64,000 nucleotides of DNA from an uncultured Curtobacterium sp. (GTDB taxonomy: Bacteria > Actinomycetota > Actinomycetes > Actinomycetales > Microbacteriaceae): contig CAJYUW010000047.1 of NCBI GenBank assembly GCA_913778205.1, positions 1 to 64,000 of the forward strand, read 5' to 3'. The notes under the pieces are model-generated. The model was not told where the DNA came from. It saw only the letters and a list, made by a program, of their open reading frames with translations, and ran no database searches. The position numbers and the translations under genes are program-made. This document shows, in pieces, positions 49,331 through 58,081 of this stretch. Within the stretch, counting starts at the first letter, position 1. Every line of letters begins with the position of its first letter.

Positions 49331-49975
49331 ATGCGCAGCATGGAACGGATCTTCCGCGACACCATCGCGGTCAAGGAGCGTGTGCTCCAGGACCGCACGC
49401 TGCTCGACACGGCCGACGCCGTGGCGGACGCGATGATCGCCACCTACCGCAGCGGCGGGCGGGTCTACTTCTGCGGGAACGGCGGCAGCGCCGCCGATGC
49501 GCAGCACTTCGCGGCGGAACTGAGCGGTCACTTCATCTTCGACCGACCGCCCCTCGCCGCCGAAGCACTCCACGGGAACGCTTCGCACATGACCGCGGTC
49601 GCGAACGACTACGACTACGAGAGCGTGTTCGCGCGGGCGCTGGCCGGATCCGCACGGCCCGGGGACCTGCTCGTCGCGATCAGCACGTCAGGCAACTCCG
49701 GGAGCATCGTCCGCGCCGCCGAGACCGCACGGGTCAACGGCGTCACCGTTGTCGCGATGACGGGGGCAGGCGGCGGCGCACTCGCGACCCACGCGGACTT
49801 TGCCCTTCGTGTGCCGTCGGACGAGACCGGCCGTGTCCAGGAATCGCACATCGTGTTCGTCCATGCGATCTCGGAGCGCGTCGAGCACGTGCTCTTCGCC
49901 GACGAGTACCAGCTCTCCGGCGAGCGTCCGTGCGCGCTCGAGACCGCCGATGTGGTCGCTCTTCCTCGACCGTGA
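49331..49975 (+). CDS. gmhA: Sedoheptulose-7-phosphate isomerase GmhA
   Basis: The 214-residue SIS-domain enzyme makes D-glycero-D-manno-heptose-7-phosphate, the first step to nucleotide-activated heptose. It shows [36 protein letters not shown] and the catalytic-type residues in [19 protein letters not shown] at 49331 has GAGAGGA 7 bases upstream; the frame is open further but begins in promoter sequence. It overlaps gmhB by 26 bases, starting a four-gene heptose unit (gmhA-gmhB-hddA-hddC). Confidence 0.93.
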   Translation: MRSMERIFRDTIAVKERVLQDRTLLDTADAVADAMIATYRSGGRVYFCGNGGSAADAQHFAAELSGHFIFDRPPLAAEALHGNASHMTAVANDYDYESVFARALAGSARPGDLLVAISTSGNSGSIVRAAETARVNGVTVVAMTGAGGGALATHADFALRVPSDETGRVQESHIVFVHAISERVEHVLFADEYQLSGERPCALETADVVALPRP

Positions 49976-50468
49976 CGGCGTGGTCAACCGACGGATCGTC
50001 GGTGACTACGTCCGTGGCCTCGACGATTTCGAGTTCCTCCCCGGCGTCCTCGGAGCGCTCGCCGCGCTCGCGCGATGGGCGCCGCGGATCGTCGTCGTGA
50101 CGAACCAGCAGGGCATCGCCCGCGGGCTGATGACCGCCGAGTCCGTCGATGCGGTGCACGCATCGATGCTCGCACGGGTCACCTCTGCGGGAGGGCGCAT
50201 CGACGACGTGCTCGTCTGCCCGCACCTGGCCGGGTCGTGTCGGTGCCGAAAGCCGCTCCCGGGCCTCGCGCTGGACTGGCTCGACGCTCACCCCGAGGTC
50301 GACCCTGCGCGCTCGGTCATGATCGGGGACTCTGACTCCGACATCGCCATGGGACGCGCGCTCGCCAACCACACCGGCGGATGCCGAACTGTCCGGATCG
50401 GTTCCGAGGACCTCTCGGCCGACCAGTCCTTCCCCTCCCTCGCCGCGTTCGCCGCGTCGATCGCCTGA
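49950..50468 (+). CDS. gmhB: D-glycero-D-manno-heptose 1,7-bisphosphate phosphatase GmhB
   Basis: The 172-residue HAD phosphatase has motif [12 protein letters not shown], the Thr motif [11 protein letters not shown], zinc loop [13 protein letters not shown] (Cys-x-His-x5-Cys-x-Cys) and the final [12 protein letters not shown], exactly the GmhB layout. It removes the C7 phosphate after HddA action. The ATG at 49950 lies within the gmhA 3' end, so translation is coupled. Confidence 0.93.
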   Translation: MWSLFLDRDGVVNRRIVGDYVRGLDDFEFLPGVLGALAALARWAPRIVVVTNQQGIARGLMTAESVDAVHASMLARVTSAGGRIDDVLVCPHLAGSCRCRKPLPGLALDWLDAHPEVDPARSVMIGDSDSDIAMGRALANHTGGCRTVRIGSEDLSADQSFPSLAAFAASIA

Positions 50469-50494
50469 CAGCCGTCCGAACGGAGAACAGAGCC

Positions 50495-51535
50495 ATGCAC
50501 ACGATCCGCAGCCGCGCACCCCTCCGCCTCGGTCTCGGTGGTGGTGGGACCGATGTGTCGCCGTACTCCGAGGACTTCGGTGGCCGGGTCCTCAGCGTCA
50601 CCATCGATCGCTACGCCTACGCGACGGTGTCCCCGGCGGTGTCAGGCCTCGAGTTCCACTCTCCTGATCGGCAGTGCACCGGCCGGGCGACGCACGCGGA
50701 GCTCGACACGCTCCGCGCTGACTTCGGACTGCACGTCGCGGTCTACCGCCGCATGATCCGCGACCACAACGACGGCCAGGACGTCGCACTCCGGCTCGCC
50801 ACCGAGGTCGATGCCCCGCCGGGGTCGGGCCTCGGCTCCTCCTCGGCGCTCGTCGTCGCCATGGTGCAGGCGATGGCCGGATTCCTCGGGGTGAGCCTCG
50901 GGCAGTACGACCTCGCGCGCACGGCCTGGGAGATCGAACGCGTGGACCTCGGGCTCGCTGGCGGGTGGCAGGACCAGTACAGCGCGGTGTTCGGGGGATT
51001 CAACTACATGGAGGATGACGGCGACCGCATCGTCGTGAACCCCCTGCGGATCCGGCGAGAGGTGCACGCGGAACTCGAGGCGTCACTCCTCCTCTACTTC
51101 GGTGGTGTGTCACGAGACTCCGCCGAGGTCATCGAACAGCAGCAGCGGAACGTCGTCGCAGGCCGTGAGGACGCGCTCGATGCGACCCACGCCGTCCGGG
51201 CGGAGGCCGAGCGGATGAAGAACGCGCTGCTCGTCGGCGACGTCCCGGCCTTCGCTGCCAGCCTGCACGAAGGCTGGCTCGCGAAGAAGCGAACGGCAGC
51301 GATCATCAGCAACGCGGCCATCGAGCGGGCACACGAGGTCGCGTCGCGGCACGGGATGATCGCCGGCAAGGTCTCGGGAGCGGGAGGAGGCGGCTTCATG
51401 ATGCTCGTCGTCGACCCTGAGCGACGACTCGAGGTGGCCCGCGCGCTCGAGGCGGAGTGCGGCGGAACCGTGACCGGAGCCCACGTGACCCAGCACGGCG
51501 TCGAGTCGTGGTCCGTGACGAAGGCGGTGCGCTGA
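50495..51535 (+). CDS. hddA: GHMP kinase HddA (D-glycero-alpha-D-manno-heptose-7-phosphate 1-kinase)
   Basis: The 346-residue kinase begins [20 protein letters not shown], a hallmark of HddA-like sugar kinases, and carries the ATP motif [19 protein letters not shown] and the C-terminal [13 protein letters not shown]. HddA marks the GDP-heptose branch (alpha anomer) rather than the ADP-heptose branch of LPS. ATG at 50495 has GGAGA upstream. The gene follows gmhB by 26 bases and its stop overlaps hddC (TGATG). Confidence 0.92.
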   Translation: MHTIRSRAPLRLGLGGGGTDVSPYSEDFGGRVLSVTIDRYAYATVSPAVSGLEFHSPDRQCTGRATHAELDTLRADFGLHVAVYRRMIRDHNDGQDVALRLATEVDAPPGSGLGSSSALVVAMVQAMAGFLGVSLGQYDLARTAWEIERVDLGLAGGWQDQYSAVFGGFNYMEDDGDRIVVNPLRIRREVHAELEASLLLYFGGVSRDSAEVIEQQQRNVVAGREDALDATHAVRAEAERMKNALLVGDVPAFAASLHEGWLAKKRTAAIISNAAIERAHEVASRHGMIAGKVSGAGGGGFMMLVVDPERRLEVARALEAECGGTVTGAHVTQHGVESWSVTKAVR

Positions 51536-52218
51536 TGCAGGTGGTCGTACTCGCCGGCGGACTCGGGACCCGACTCCGCGGCGTCATCCCTGACGACACT
51601 CCGAAGCCGATGGCGACGGTTGCTGACCGCCCCTTCCTCGAATGGCTGCTGGAGGACGGAGTGCGAGCAGGAGCGACCGACTTCGTCCTCCTCGTCGGGC
51701 ACCGCGCGGAAGCCATCCGCGACCACTTCGGGTCCGCCTTCTCGGGGGTGCCCGTGCGGTACTCCACGGAGGCGAGCCCGCGGGGCACCGGCGGGGCGAT
51801 CCGGGACGCGCTCCCCCTCCTCCACGACCGCTTCGTCGTGATGAACGGGGACACGTACGCCCCCGTCGACCTCGGGGCGTTGACCGCGGCCCTGGACGAT
51901 GCCGACTTCGCGATGACCCTGGCAACAGTTCACGAGGTCGGACGCTTCGGAGGCGTCGACGCCGACGGTGCGCACGTCGTTGCACTCCGGGAGAAGGGGC
52001 AGACCGGGTCGGGGCGGATCAACGCGGGCGTCTACGGGATGCGGCGGCGCTTCGTCGAGTCGTTCCCGACCGAGTCCTTCGTGTCGTTCGAGCGAGACGT
52101 CATGGAGGTGAGGATTCCGGACGTCAGACCCCCCTTCGTCGTCGCACACGAGCCGTTCTTCGACATCGGCGTGCCCGCCGACCTCCGAGCGGCCGATGCC
52201 TGGTTCCGCGGGCGCTGA
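51535..52218 (+). CDS. hddC: Sugar-phosphate nucleotidyltransferase HddC (heptose-1-phosphate guanylyltransferase)
   Basis: The 227-residue enzyme has the nucleotidyltransferase start VVVLAGGLGTRLRGVIPD, the PKPMATVADRPFL loop, FVVMNGDTY with the metal-binding Asp, and SGRINAGVYGM. With GmhA, GmhB and HddA it completes a GDP-D-glycero-alpha-D-manno-heptose pathway. GTP specificity is inferred from context. It overlaps hddA by one base and is convergent with an SDR gene 11 bases away, with no terminator between. Confidence 0.9.
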   Translation: MQVVVLAGGLGTRLRGVIPDDTPKPMATVADRPFLEWLLEDGVRAGATDFVLLVGHRAEAIRDHFGSAFSGVPVRYSTEASPRGTGGAIRDALPLLHDRFVVMNGDTYAPVDLGALTAALDDADFAMTLATVHEVGRFGGVDADGAHVVALREKGQTGSGRINAGVYGMRRRFVESFPTESFVSFERDVMEVRIPDVRPPFVVAHEPFFDIGVPADLRAADAWFRGR

Positions 52219-52229
52219 CGAACACCCCG

Positions 52230-53000
52230 TCAGTGACCGTGTGCGAGCGCCGGGATCTGCGTCGCCAACTTGCCTCCGGACACGTCGAGCAGCGTCCCCG
52301 TGATGTACCCGGCCGCATCGCTCGCCACGAAGACGAGCAGGTCCGCCACGTCATCGGCCGTCTCCCAACGTCGTAGCGACAGGGTGTCGAGCAGGCGTCC
52401 CTGTGCCTCCGGAGGCATCGTCGCGAACCCGTTCATCGCCGTCGGGACCATGCCCGGCGCGTACGCGTTCACCGTGATGTCCCACGGCCCCAGCTCGGAC
52501 GCGAGGACCCGTGTCAACGCCACGACGGCGGCCTTCGACGCGGCGTAGGCGGCGCTGCCGACGCTCGGGACGATCGCCGCGAACGACGCCGCGTTGATGA
52601 TCCGTCCACGTCCGGTCGCCTGCATCACCGGAGCCACGGCCTGGCTCATGAGGAACGTGCCGCCGAGGTTGACGTCCATGCAGCGGCGCCACTCCTCCCA
52701 CCCGAGGTCGGCGACCGAGCCGGTCACGTTGATCCCCGCGTTGTTCACGAGGACGTCGATCGTGCCGTGCCGTGAGACGACCTCGTCCACGGCTGCGTGG
52801 ACGGAGTCCGGGTCTGCCACGTCGCAGCGCACCTGGTCGATCAGCTCCGTGGTGCCGTCGGCGCCGGGGCGGTCGTCGAACGCCAGGTCCAGCGCGACGA
52901 CACGACACCCCTCGGCGCGGAAGCGTGACGCGATCGTGGCGCCGATGCCGCGCGCGGCTCCTGTCACGGCGACCACGCGGTCGGTCAGGTCGAGGTGCAT
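52230..53000 (-). CDS. SDR-family oxidoreductase A of the glycan locus
   Basis: The 256-residue classical SDR has VAVTGAARGIGATIASRF, CDVADPDS, VLVNNAGINVTG, catalytic Ser in NAASFAAIVPS, YAASKAAV, and GYITGTLLDVSGG near the C-terminus. Substrate unknown; enzymes of this group reduce 3-oxoacyl or sugar and polyol carbonyls. Start ATG 53000 (second of two adjacent ATG codons) has GGGAG 5 bases upstream. It is divergent from SDR B. Confidence 0.88.
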   Translation of the reverse strand: MHLDLTDRVVAVTGAARGIGATIASRFRAEGCRVVALDLAFDDRPGADGTTELIDQVRCDVADPDSVHAAVDEVVSRHGTIDVLVNNAGINVTGSVADLGWEEWRRCMDVNLGGTFLMSQAVAPVMQATGRGRIINAASFAAIVPSVGSAAYAASKAAVVALTRVLASELGPWDITVNAYAPGMVPTAMNGFATMPPEAQGRLLDTLSLRRWETADDVADLLVFVASDAAGYITGTLLDVSGGKLATQIPALAHGH

Positions 53001-53063
53001 CATCGCTCCCGTCGTCGGCGCGGCCCGGAGAGGCCCTGCAGCATCGGGCATACTATGCCCCGC

Positions 53064-53786
53064 ATGGACGACGGGCGCGTGCTCTGGGTCACCGGTGGCG
53101 GCAGTGGCATGGGGGCGGCGAGCGCCAGGGCCGCTGCCCGCGACGGCTGGACAGTCGTGCTCAGCGGTCGTCGGCCCGACAAGCTCGCCGCCGTCGCTGC
53201 TGCGGTCCGTGACGAGGGCGGGTCAGCGGATGTCCTGGGCCTCGATGTGCGTGACTCCGCAGCGGTCGCTGACGCCAGCAAGACCCTCATCGCACGACAC
53301 GGCCGGCTCGACGGACTCCTCCTGGCCGCCGGGTTGAACAGCCCCGCGCGTCGTTGGGACGACCAGTCGGTGTCGGGTTTCCGGGCCGTGGTGGACACCA
53401 ACCTCGTTGCCGCTGTCGCGGTCATCGACGCGGCCCTCCCGTCGCTGCGCCGGTCGGGCGGCGTCGTCGTCGTCGTTTCCTCGTACGCGGGGTGGTCGTT
53501 CCAGCCGGGGGCGGGAGTCGCCTACTCGGCGTCGAAGACCGCGCTCGGCTCCGTCGTCCGGACGCTCAACCAGCAGGAGGCCGAGCGGGGCGTCCGCGCG
53601 ACCCATCTGTGTCCCGGCGACGTCGCCACCGACTTCCTGGACCAGCGCCCCACGGTGCCGGATGCTGCTGCTCGTGCGGTCATGCTCCAGCCGGAGGACA
53701 TCGGCCGCGCGGTCTCCTTCGTCCTCGCGGCCCCTCCGTCGATGCGTGTCGACGAACTCGTGCTCAGCCCGGTCTCCCAACTCTGA
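53064..53786 (+). CDS. SDR-family oxidoreductase B of the glycan locus
   Basis: The 240-residue SDR has LWVTGGGSGMGAASARAA, LDVRDSAAV, LLLAAGLNSP in place of the usual NNAG, the Ser loop VVSSYAGWSF and Tyr-Lys in YSASKTALGSV, then LCPGDVATDFLDQR. NNAG is changed to AAGL, so the Asn of the extended tetrad may be supplied elsewhere. ATG 53064 follows TACTAT by 7 bases, a leaderless signature; ATG at 53055 would then overlap the -10 box. Substrate unknown. Confidence 0.85.
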   Translation: MDDGRVLWVTGGGSGMGAASARAAARDGWTVVLSGRRPDKLAAVAAAVRDEGGSADVLGLDVRDSAAVADASKTLIARHGRLDGLLLAAGLNSPARRWDDQSVSGFRAVVDTNLVAAVAVIDAALPSLRRSGGVVVVVSSYAGWSFQPGAGVAYSASKTALGSVVRTLNQQEAERGVRATHLCPGDVATDFLDQRPTVPDAAARAVMLQPEDIGRAVSFVLAAPPSMRVDELVLSPVSQL

Positions 53787-53932
53787 TCTCAGACCGCTTG
53801 GTCGAAGATCGCGGTCGCGCCTCGTCCCCCGACGACCAGCTCCGCCCAGGTCGTGGTGCGGCGCCTGTGCGCGGTGTGGCCATGTCGCGCTGTCGGCCTG
53901 GCATCGCGGACGGGCGCAGGGGGCCGACGGCG

Positions 53933-54895
53933 TCAGCGAACCACGCGCCAGCTCTCCCTGCAGCGCCCGAAGTAGTCGCGCTGCACGCTTTCGAGTGAGG
54001 GCCCGGCACCGTCGATGACGGCTTCGATCGCTCGTTCGTAGTCGGAGGGGTCCCCGCCCGACGCGACGAGACCGGGGTGCCCGGCGCCGAACAGTCCGCG
54101 GAGGAAGTCGGTGTCCTCGCCGACCGTCGGTGTCGCCATCTCGACGGCTCGGAGGGACACTCCGGACTGGAAGTACTGCCGGTACGTGAGGAGATGCACC
54201 CACGAACGGCCCAGGAGGTCCTCGAGCTCGTGCTCTGCGACGAACCGGTTCTCGACGGTCCACCCCGCGATGTCCGGCCAGCCCCTGCCGACGATCCTCG
54301 TGTCCCACCCCCGCGCCCGGAGTCGTGGACCGAGCGCGGCGAGCAGTTCCACGTTCCGTGCCGGCTTGTACTGACCGGCGACGAGGATCGACGGACGGGC
54401 CGTCTTGACGACCGGTCGCTGCGTGCCGAGCATCGGGTGGAGGACGTTCTCGATCCTGTGGTGCGGGAGTGCCTGGCGGGCGATCGCATGAGCGTGGTCG
54501 TTGGAGACGAGGACGGTCGGGCGGTGCTCGGCGGGGGCGGCAGCGGCCCAGCGTCGAGCGGGCTCGGAGTGCCCGTACTGACGACGCAGCGGGGCCGGGT
54601 CGTGCAGCATGACGTACCGAGGTCCGTTCGGCGACGACCAGAGCCGGGTCTCGAGGAGCCCGAGGCTCGGCCAGGCCTGGAGGACCGGGCGTCGCTCAGC
54701 GCGCTGGCTCCGGAGGTTGTGGACGGCGTTCGCGAGCATCCGCGCCTTGCCGAGTGCCCCCGGGAAGCCCTCGACCGGTCGGGACCACGGAGCCTGGCTG
54801 GCCGAGCCGCCGCCGCTCGCGAAGACGTCGTGAAGCTGCCGCTGGTAGTGGTGCTGGACGACCGGGATCGGGTCCGAGAACAGGAGGTCGATCAT
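53933..54895 (-). CDS. Glycosyltransferase (GT-B/GT4-like)
   Basis: The 320-residue protein has a weak N-terminal half with RPVEGFPGALGKARML and a C-terminal donor-binding half: SILVAGQYKPARNVELLAAL, IVGRGWPD, and WVHLLTYRQYFQSGVSLRAVEMATPTVG, where the acidic EMATP corresponds to the GT4 E-x7-E region. Presumably transfers a sugar, possibly heptose, in the cytoplasm. ATG at 54895 overlaps the stop of the upstream dehydratase gene (ATGA). Confidence 0.75.
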   Translation of the reverse strand: MIDLLFSDPIPVVQHHYQRQLHDVFASGGGSASQAPWSRPVEGFPGALGKARMLANAVHNLRSQRAERRPVLQAWPSLGLLETRLWSSPNGPRYVMLHDPAPLRRQYGHSEPARRWAAAAPAEHRPTVLVSNDHAHAIARQALPHHRIENVLHPMLGTQRPVVKTARPSILVAGQYKPARNVELLAALGPRLRARGWDTRIVGRGWPDIAGWTVENRFVAEHELEDLLGRSWVHLLTYRQYFQSGVSLRAVEMATPTVGEDTDFLRGLFGAGHPGLVASGGDPSDYERAIEAVIDGAGPSLESVQRDYFGRCRESWRVVR

Positions 54896-55860
54896 CGCAC
54901 CCCCCGCGCGTACTGGGCCTGCTCGAAGGCGAGCACATCGGCGACCGTCGTCTCGAGACCGATCTCCGGTCGCCACGTGGTGTGGGAGCGGAGCTTCGAT
55001 GTGTCGCCGAAGATGATCGCCTCGTCCGACGGCCGGAGCAGGGTGGGGTCGACCTCCGTCGGCAGACGCCGTCCGACCGCGTCGAAGTACATCTCCAACA
55101 CCTCGGAGATGCGGAACGCGCGATCCGCGCAGATGTTGTAGACGTCGCCGGGACGTCCGCTCCGCGCGAGTTCGCGGAGCGCCCGGACCATGTCGCGGAC
55201 GTCGATGATGGCGCGCTGGGTCTCGAGGTTGCCGTGGCGGACGGGCGTCCCCTCGTGCAGTGCTCGGACGACGGCACGGCCGAAGTCCGACACGACGTCG
55301 TCGCGCTTGCGAGGACCCGTGCAGTTGAAGATCCGTGCTCGGACTGCCCGGATGCCGTGGTTCGCGTGGTACTGGTGCGCGAGGAGGTCCTGACTGACCT
55401 TGCTGACGCCGTAGGGGTGCAGCGGGAGCAACGGTGTGTCCTCCGTCACCGGGACGTTCTCGGGCGTGAGACTCGCCCCGTACTCCGCCGAGGAGCATGC
55501 CACGACGACGACGGGGTCGTACGCGGGATCGACCCGGCGGACGTCGAGGACCGCCTCGAAGACGTTGATCGTGCCCTCGGCGTTGACGCGCATGGTGGTC
55601 CACGGGTCCGTCCAGGAAACGGTCGGCAGGCTCTGCGCGGCGAGGTGGTGGATGACGGTGGGCCGGTGCGCGGCCACGGCGTCGCGCACGGCGTCGCGAT
55701 CGAGCACGTCGAGATCGCGGAACCGGACGGCTCGGTCGACGGTCGTGAGGTCGATCGTCGGGAGAAACGAGGTCGCGACGACGTCCTCCCCGTCGTCCAG
55801 GAGGAGTTCGGCGAGGTGCGACCCCATCATGCCGCCTGCTCCGGTGATCAACACGGTCAT
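54892..55860 (-). CDS. NAD-dependent epimerase/dehydratase (GDP-mannose 4,6-dehydratase-like)
   Basis: The 322-residue extended SDR has VLITGAGGMMGSHLAELLLD, IHHLAAQSLPTVSWTDPW, ACSSAEYG and HPYGVSKVSQDLLAHQY with catalytic Tyr-Lys, then FNCTGPRKRDDVVSDF, the GDP-mannose dehydratase pattern. Next to a GDP-heptose pathway it may act on GDP-mannose or GDP-heptose to make a deoxy sugar. ATG 55860 has AAGGAG 6 bases upstream. It is coupled to the downstream glycosyltransferase and divergent from another. Confidence 0.88.
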   Translation of the reverse strand: MTVLITGAGGMMGSHLAELLLDDGEDVVATSFLPTIDLTTVDRAVRFRDLDVLDRDAVRDAVAAHRPTVIHHLAAQSLPTVSWTDPWTTMRVNAEGTINVFEAVLDVRRVDPAYDPVVVVACSSAEYGASLTPENVPVTEDTPLLPLHPYGVSKVSQDLLAHQYHANHGIRAVRARIFNCTGPRKRDDVVSDFGRAVVRALHEGTPVRHGNLETQRAIIDVRDMVRALRELARSGRPGDVYNICADRAFRISEVLEMYFDAVGRRLPTEVDPTLLRPSDEAIIFGDTSKLRSHTTWRPEIGLETTVADVLAFEQAQYARGVR

Positions 55861-55931
55861 AGCTGCTCCTTCGTTCCGGTCCAGTGTATTGTATATCAGT
55901 AGATATGTCATCGTCGGTGTCAGGAGTGAGC

Positions 55932-57080
55932 ATGGTCGTCAGAGGTTCCCGTTCGAGCGCCACCGTGGTGTCGAGCATGCGGATCGTCCCGGAGCTCCGG
56001 GCGGCCCACATCGCTCGGCACCGACTCGGGACGCCGGCCGAACTGCTCTACCTCGACACGAACTACGACCTCGAGGGAACGCCGCTCGCGGAGGGCATCC
56101 ATCGCGTCACGCTGGCGAGCGCACTGTGGCGGTTCCTCCGCACGGACGCCACGACGCTCGAGGTCCCCGAGCCCTACTGGATGCGGTTCTGGCCGAAGCA
56201 CGTCGCCCTCGTCCTCGGCTTCCGGGCAGCGGCGACGATCCGACGCCGCCCGCACCGCGTCGTCACCTACGCCATGGAGAACAACGACCTCGCGACACTC
56301 GTCGGCGGGCGCCGTCGGGTGCCGTCCTGGGCGGTCCGGGCCGTTGCGCTCCTCATCGGCGGTGTCGCGCGACTGACCCTCGACCGGATCTGCTTCGCGA
56401 GTGACGCTGCTCGGATCGCGTACGGACGGCTCCCGTTCCTGTCGGCGATCGCCCAGCGCACCACGCTCGAACTCCCCAGGGCACGAGACGTGTCGATGCC
56501 CGCCGAGCCGCTCTCGTGCGTGTTCCTCGGGGTGCTCGAGGAGCGGAAGGGGCTCCCGTGGCTGACCGCCGCGTGGGCCGCCGTCGAGGAGCGACTGCCG
56601 GGGGCCCGGCTCACGATCGTCGGCCCCGGTCCGCTGCAGACCGACCTCGAAGCGTGGGCGGCGGTTCGTCCGGACACCCGGAAGGTCCTCGGGCGGCTGT
56701 CGCACGACGACGCCGGCGCCGTGCTCGCAGGGAACTCCGTGCTGGTGGCCCCGTCGATGCCGGACGGACGGTGGATCGAGCAGATCGGCCTCCCGATCAA
56801 GGAGGCGCTCGCCGCCGGCCTCACCGTGGTCACGACCGATCAGACCGGTCTGGCGGCCTGGCTCCGCGCGCACGGGCACGAGGTCGTGGACGCTGACCCC
56901 GCCGGGCTCGCAGATCGCCTCGCAGCAGCGATCGTCCGGGCGCTTCGCGGTCCACTCGATCGGGACGAGGTCCGCGCTGCCCTCCCGGATCGTGACGGCC
57001 GACTCGACGCTGACGCGTGGCTGCACGAACCCGTGCGCGGAACGTCGTCCGCCGCCGGTGGTCCCGGCGTCGACGGGTAG
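55932..57080 (+). CDS. Glycosyltransferase family 4 protein
   Basis: The 382-residue protein has the GT4 C-terminal pattern CVFLGVLEERKGLPWLTAAW, ARLTIVGPGPLQTDLEAW, VLGRLSHDDAGAVLAGNSVL and IGLPIKEALAAGLTVVTTD, containing the donor-site E-x7-E-like acidic residues. ATG 55932 has AGGAG 5 bases upstream and is preferred over ATG 55905. It begins a plus-strand run with the SMP-30 protein and a second glycosyltransferase, suggesting an assembly pathway for a surface glycan. Confidence 0.85.
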   Translation: MVVRGSRSSATVVSSMRIVPELRAAHIARHRLGTPAELLYLDTNYDLEGTPLAEGIHRVTLASALWRFLRTDATTLEVPEPYWMRFWPKHVALVLGFRAAATIRRRPHRVVTYAMENNDLATLVGGRRRVPSWAVRAVALLIGGVARLTLDRICFASDAARIAYGRLPFLSAIAQRTTLELPRARDVSMPAEPLSCVFLGVLEERKGLPWLTAAWAAVEERLPGARLTIVGPGPLQTDLEAWAAVRPDTRKVLGRLSHDDAGAVLAGNSVLVAPSMPDGRWIEQIGLPIKEALAAGLTVVTTDQTGLAAWLRAHGHEVVDADPAGLADRLAAAIVRALRGPLDRDEVRAALPDRDGRLDADAWLHEPVRGTSSAAGGPGVDG

Positions 57081-57140
57081 GGTCGACCCGCGGCCGGACC
57101 TCGACCGCCCTGATCGCGGTTCGTGTTCGAAGGAGAGCAC

Positions 57141-58010
57141 ATGTCGTTCGCCGACCTCGTCCCCGACCCCAGCGCGCTCGAGCGCATCGCAACGGGGAGC
57201 ACCTGGGCAGAAGGACCCTGCTGGGTGCCCGCGTCCCGGACCCTCCGCTGGTCGGACATCCCGGGCAACCGCATCCTGCAGTGGCACGCCGAGACCGGCG
57301 TCGTCGACGCCTACGCCGAGGGGGTCGAGTTCACCAACGGACGCGTGCTCGACCGCGACGGGTCGATCGTCCAGTGCTCGCACGGGCTCCGGCGGGTCGA
57401 GCGCGACCGGGGCGGCGAGGTCACCGTCATCGTCGACCGGTGGGCCGGGGGTCGTCTGAACTCCCCGAACGACGTCGTGGTCGCCTCCGACGGCGCGGTG
57501 TGGTTCACGGACCCCGCGTACGGCATCACCCAGCCCCGAGAGGGCCACCCGGGCGTCCGCGAGTACGGCGACCACTGGGTCTTCCGCTGCGGCCCCGACG
57601 GCTCCGACCTGCGGCCGGCCGTGACCGACGTCGACGAGCCGAACGGCCTCGCGTTCTCGCCCGACGAGCGGGTGCTCTACGTCGCCAGCTCGTCCGGGGC
57701 GCTGCCGGTCATCCGGGCGTACGACGTGGACGGGGCCCGGGTCAAGAACGGCCGTGAGTTCGCCCGGCTCGGGACCGACGAGGGGATCCCCGACGGCATC
57801 CGTGTGGACGCGCACGGCAACGTGTGGTCGTCCTCGCACCGCGGTGTCGTCGTGTTCGACGCGGACGGCGACCGACTCGGGACGATACCGGTGCCCGAGG
57901 TCGTGTCCAACCTGTGCTTCGGCGGCGACGACGGGAGCGACCTGTTCCTCACCGCCACGACCTCGGTCTACCGGGTGCGCACGAGCACGAGGGACGCCGT
58001 CGTGCGGTGA
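57141..58010 (+). CDS. SMP-30/gluconolactonase-like beta-propeller
   Basis: The 289-residue protein has the six-bladed propeller of SMP-30/LRE lactonases: WAEGPCWVPASRTLRWSDIP with the first metal Glu, LNSPNDVVVASDGAVWFTD with the Asn and Asp ligands, and DEPNGLAFSPDERVLYVA. It should hydrolyse a sugar lactone or related ester using a divalent metal. AAGGAG is 5 bases before the ATG at 57141. Its presence in a glycosylation locus is unusual; it may belong to sugar turnover. Confidence 0.88.
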   Translation: MSFADLVPDPSALERIATGSTWAEGPCWVPASRTLRWSDIPGNRILQWHAETGVVDAYAEGVEFTNGRVLDRDGSIVQCSHGLRRVERDRGGEVTVIVDRWAGGRLNSPNDVVVASDGAVWFTDPAYGITQPREGHPGVREYGDHWVFRCGPDGSDLRPAVTDVDEPNGLAFSPDERVLYVASSSGALPVIRAYDVDGARVKNGREFARLGTDEGIPDGIRVDAHGNVWSSSHRGVVVFDADGDRLGTIPVPEVVSNLCFGGDDGSDLFLTATTSVYRVRTSTRDAVVR

Positions 58011-58081
58011 TGCCGCCTTTCCCCGACTGAAACTCTTGTGTAGAATATCATTACACTTGTCAGTCGAACGAGGGAGCACCC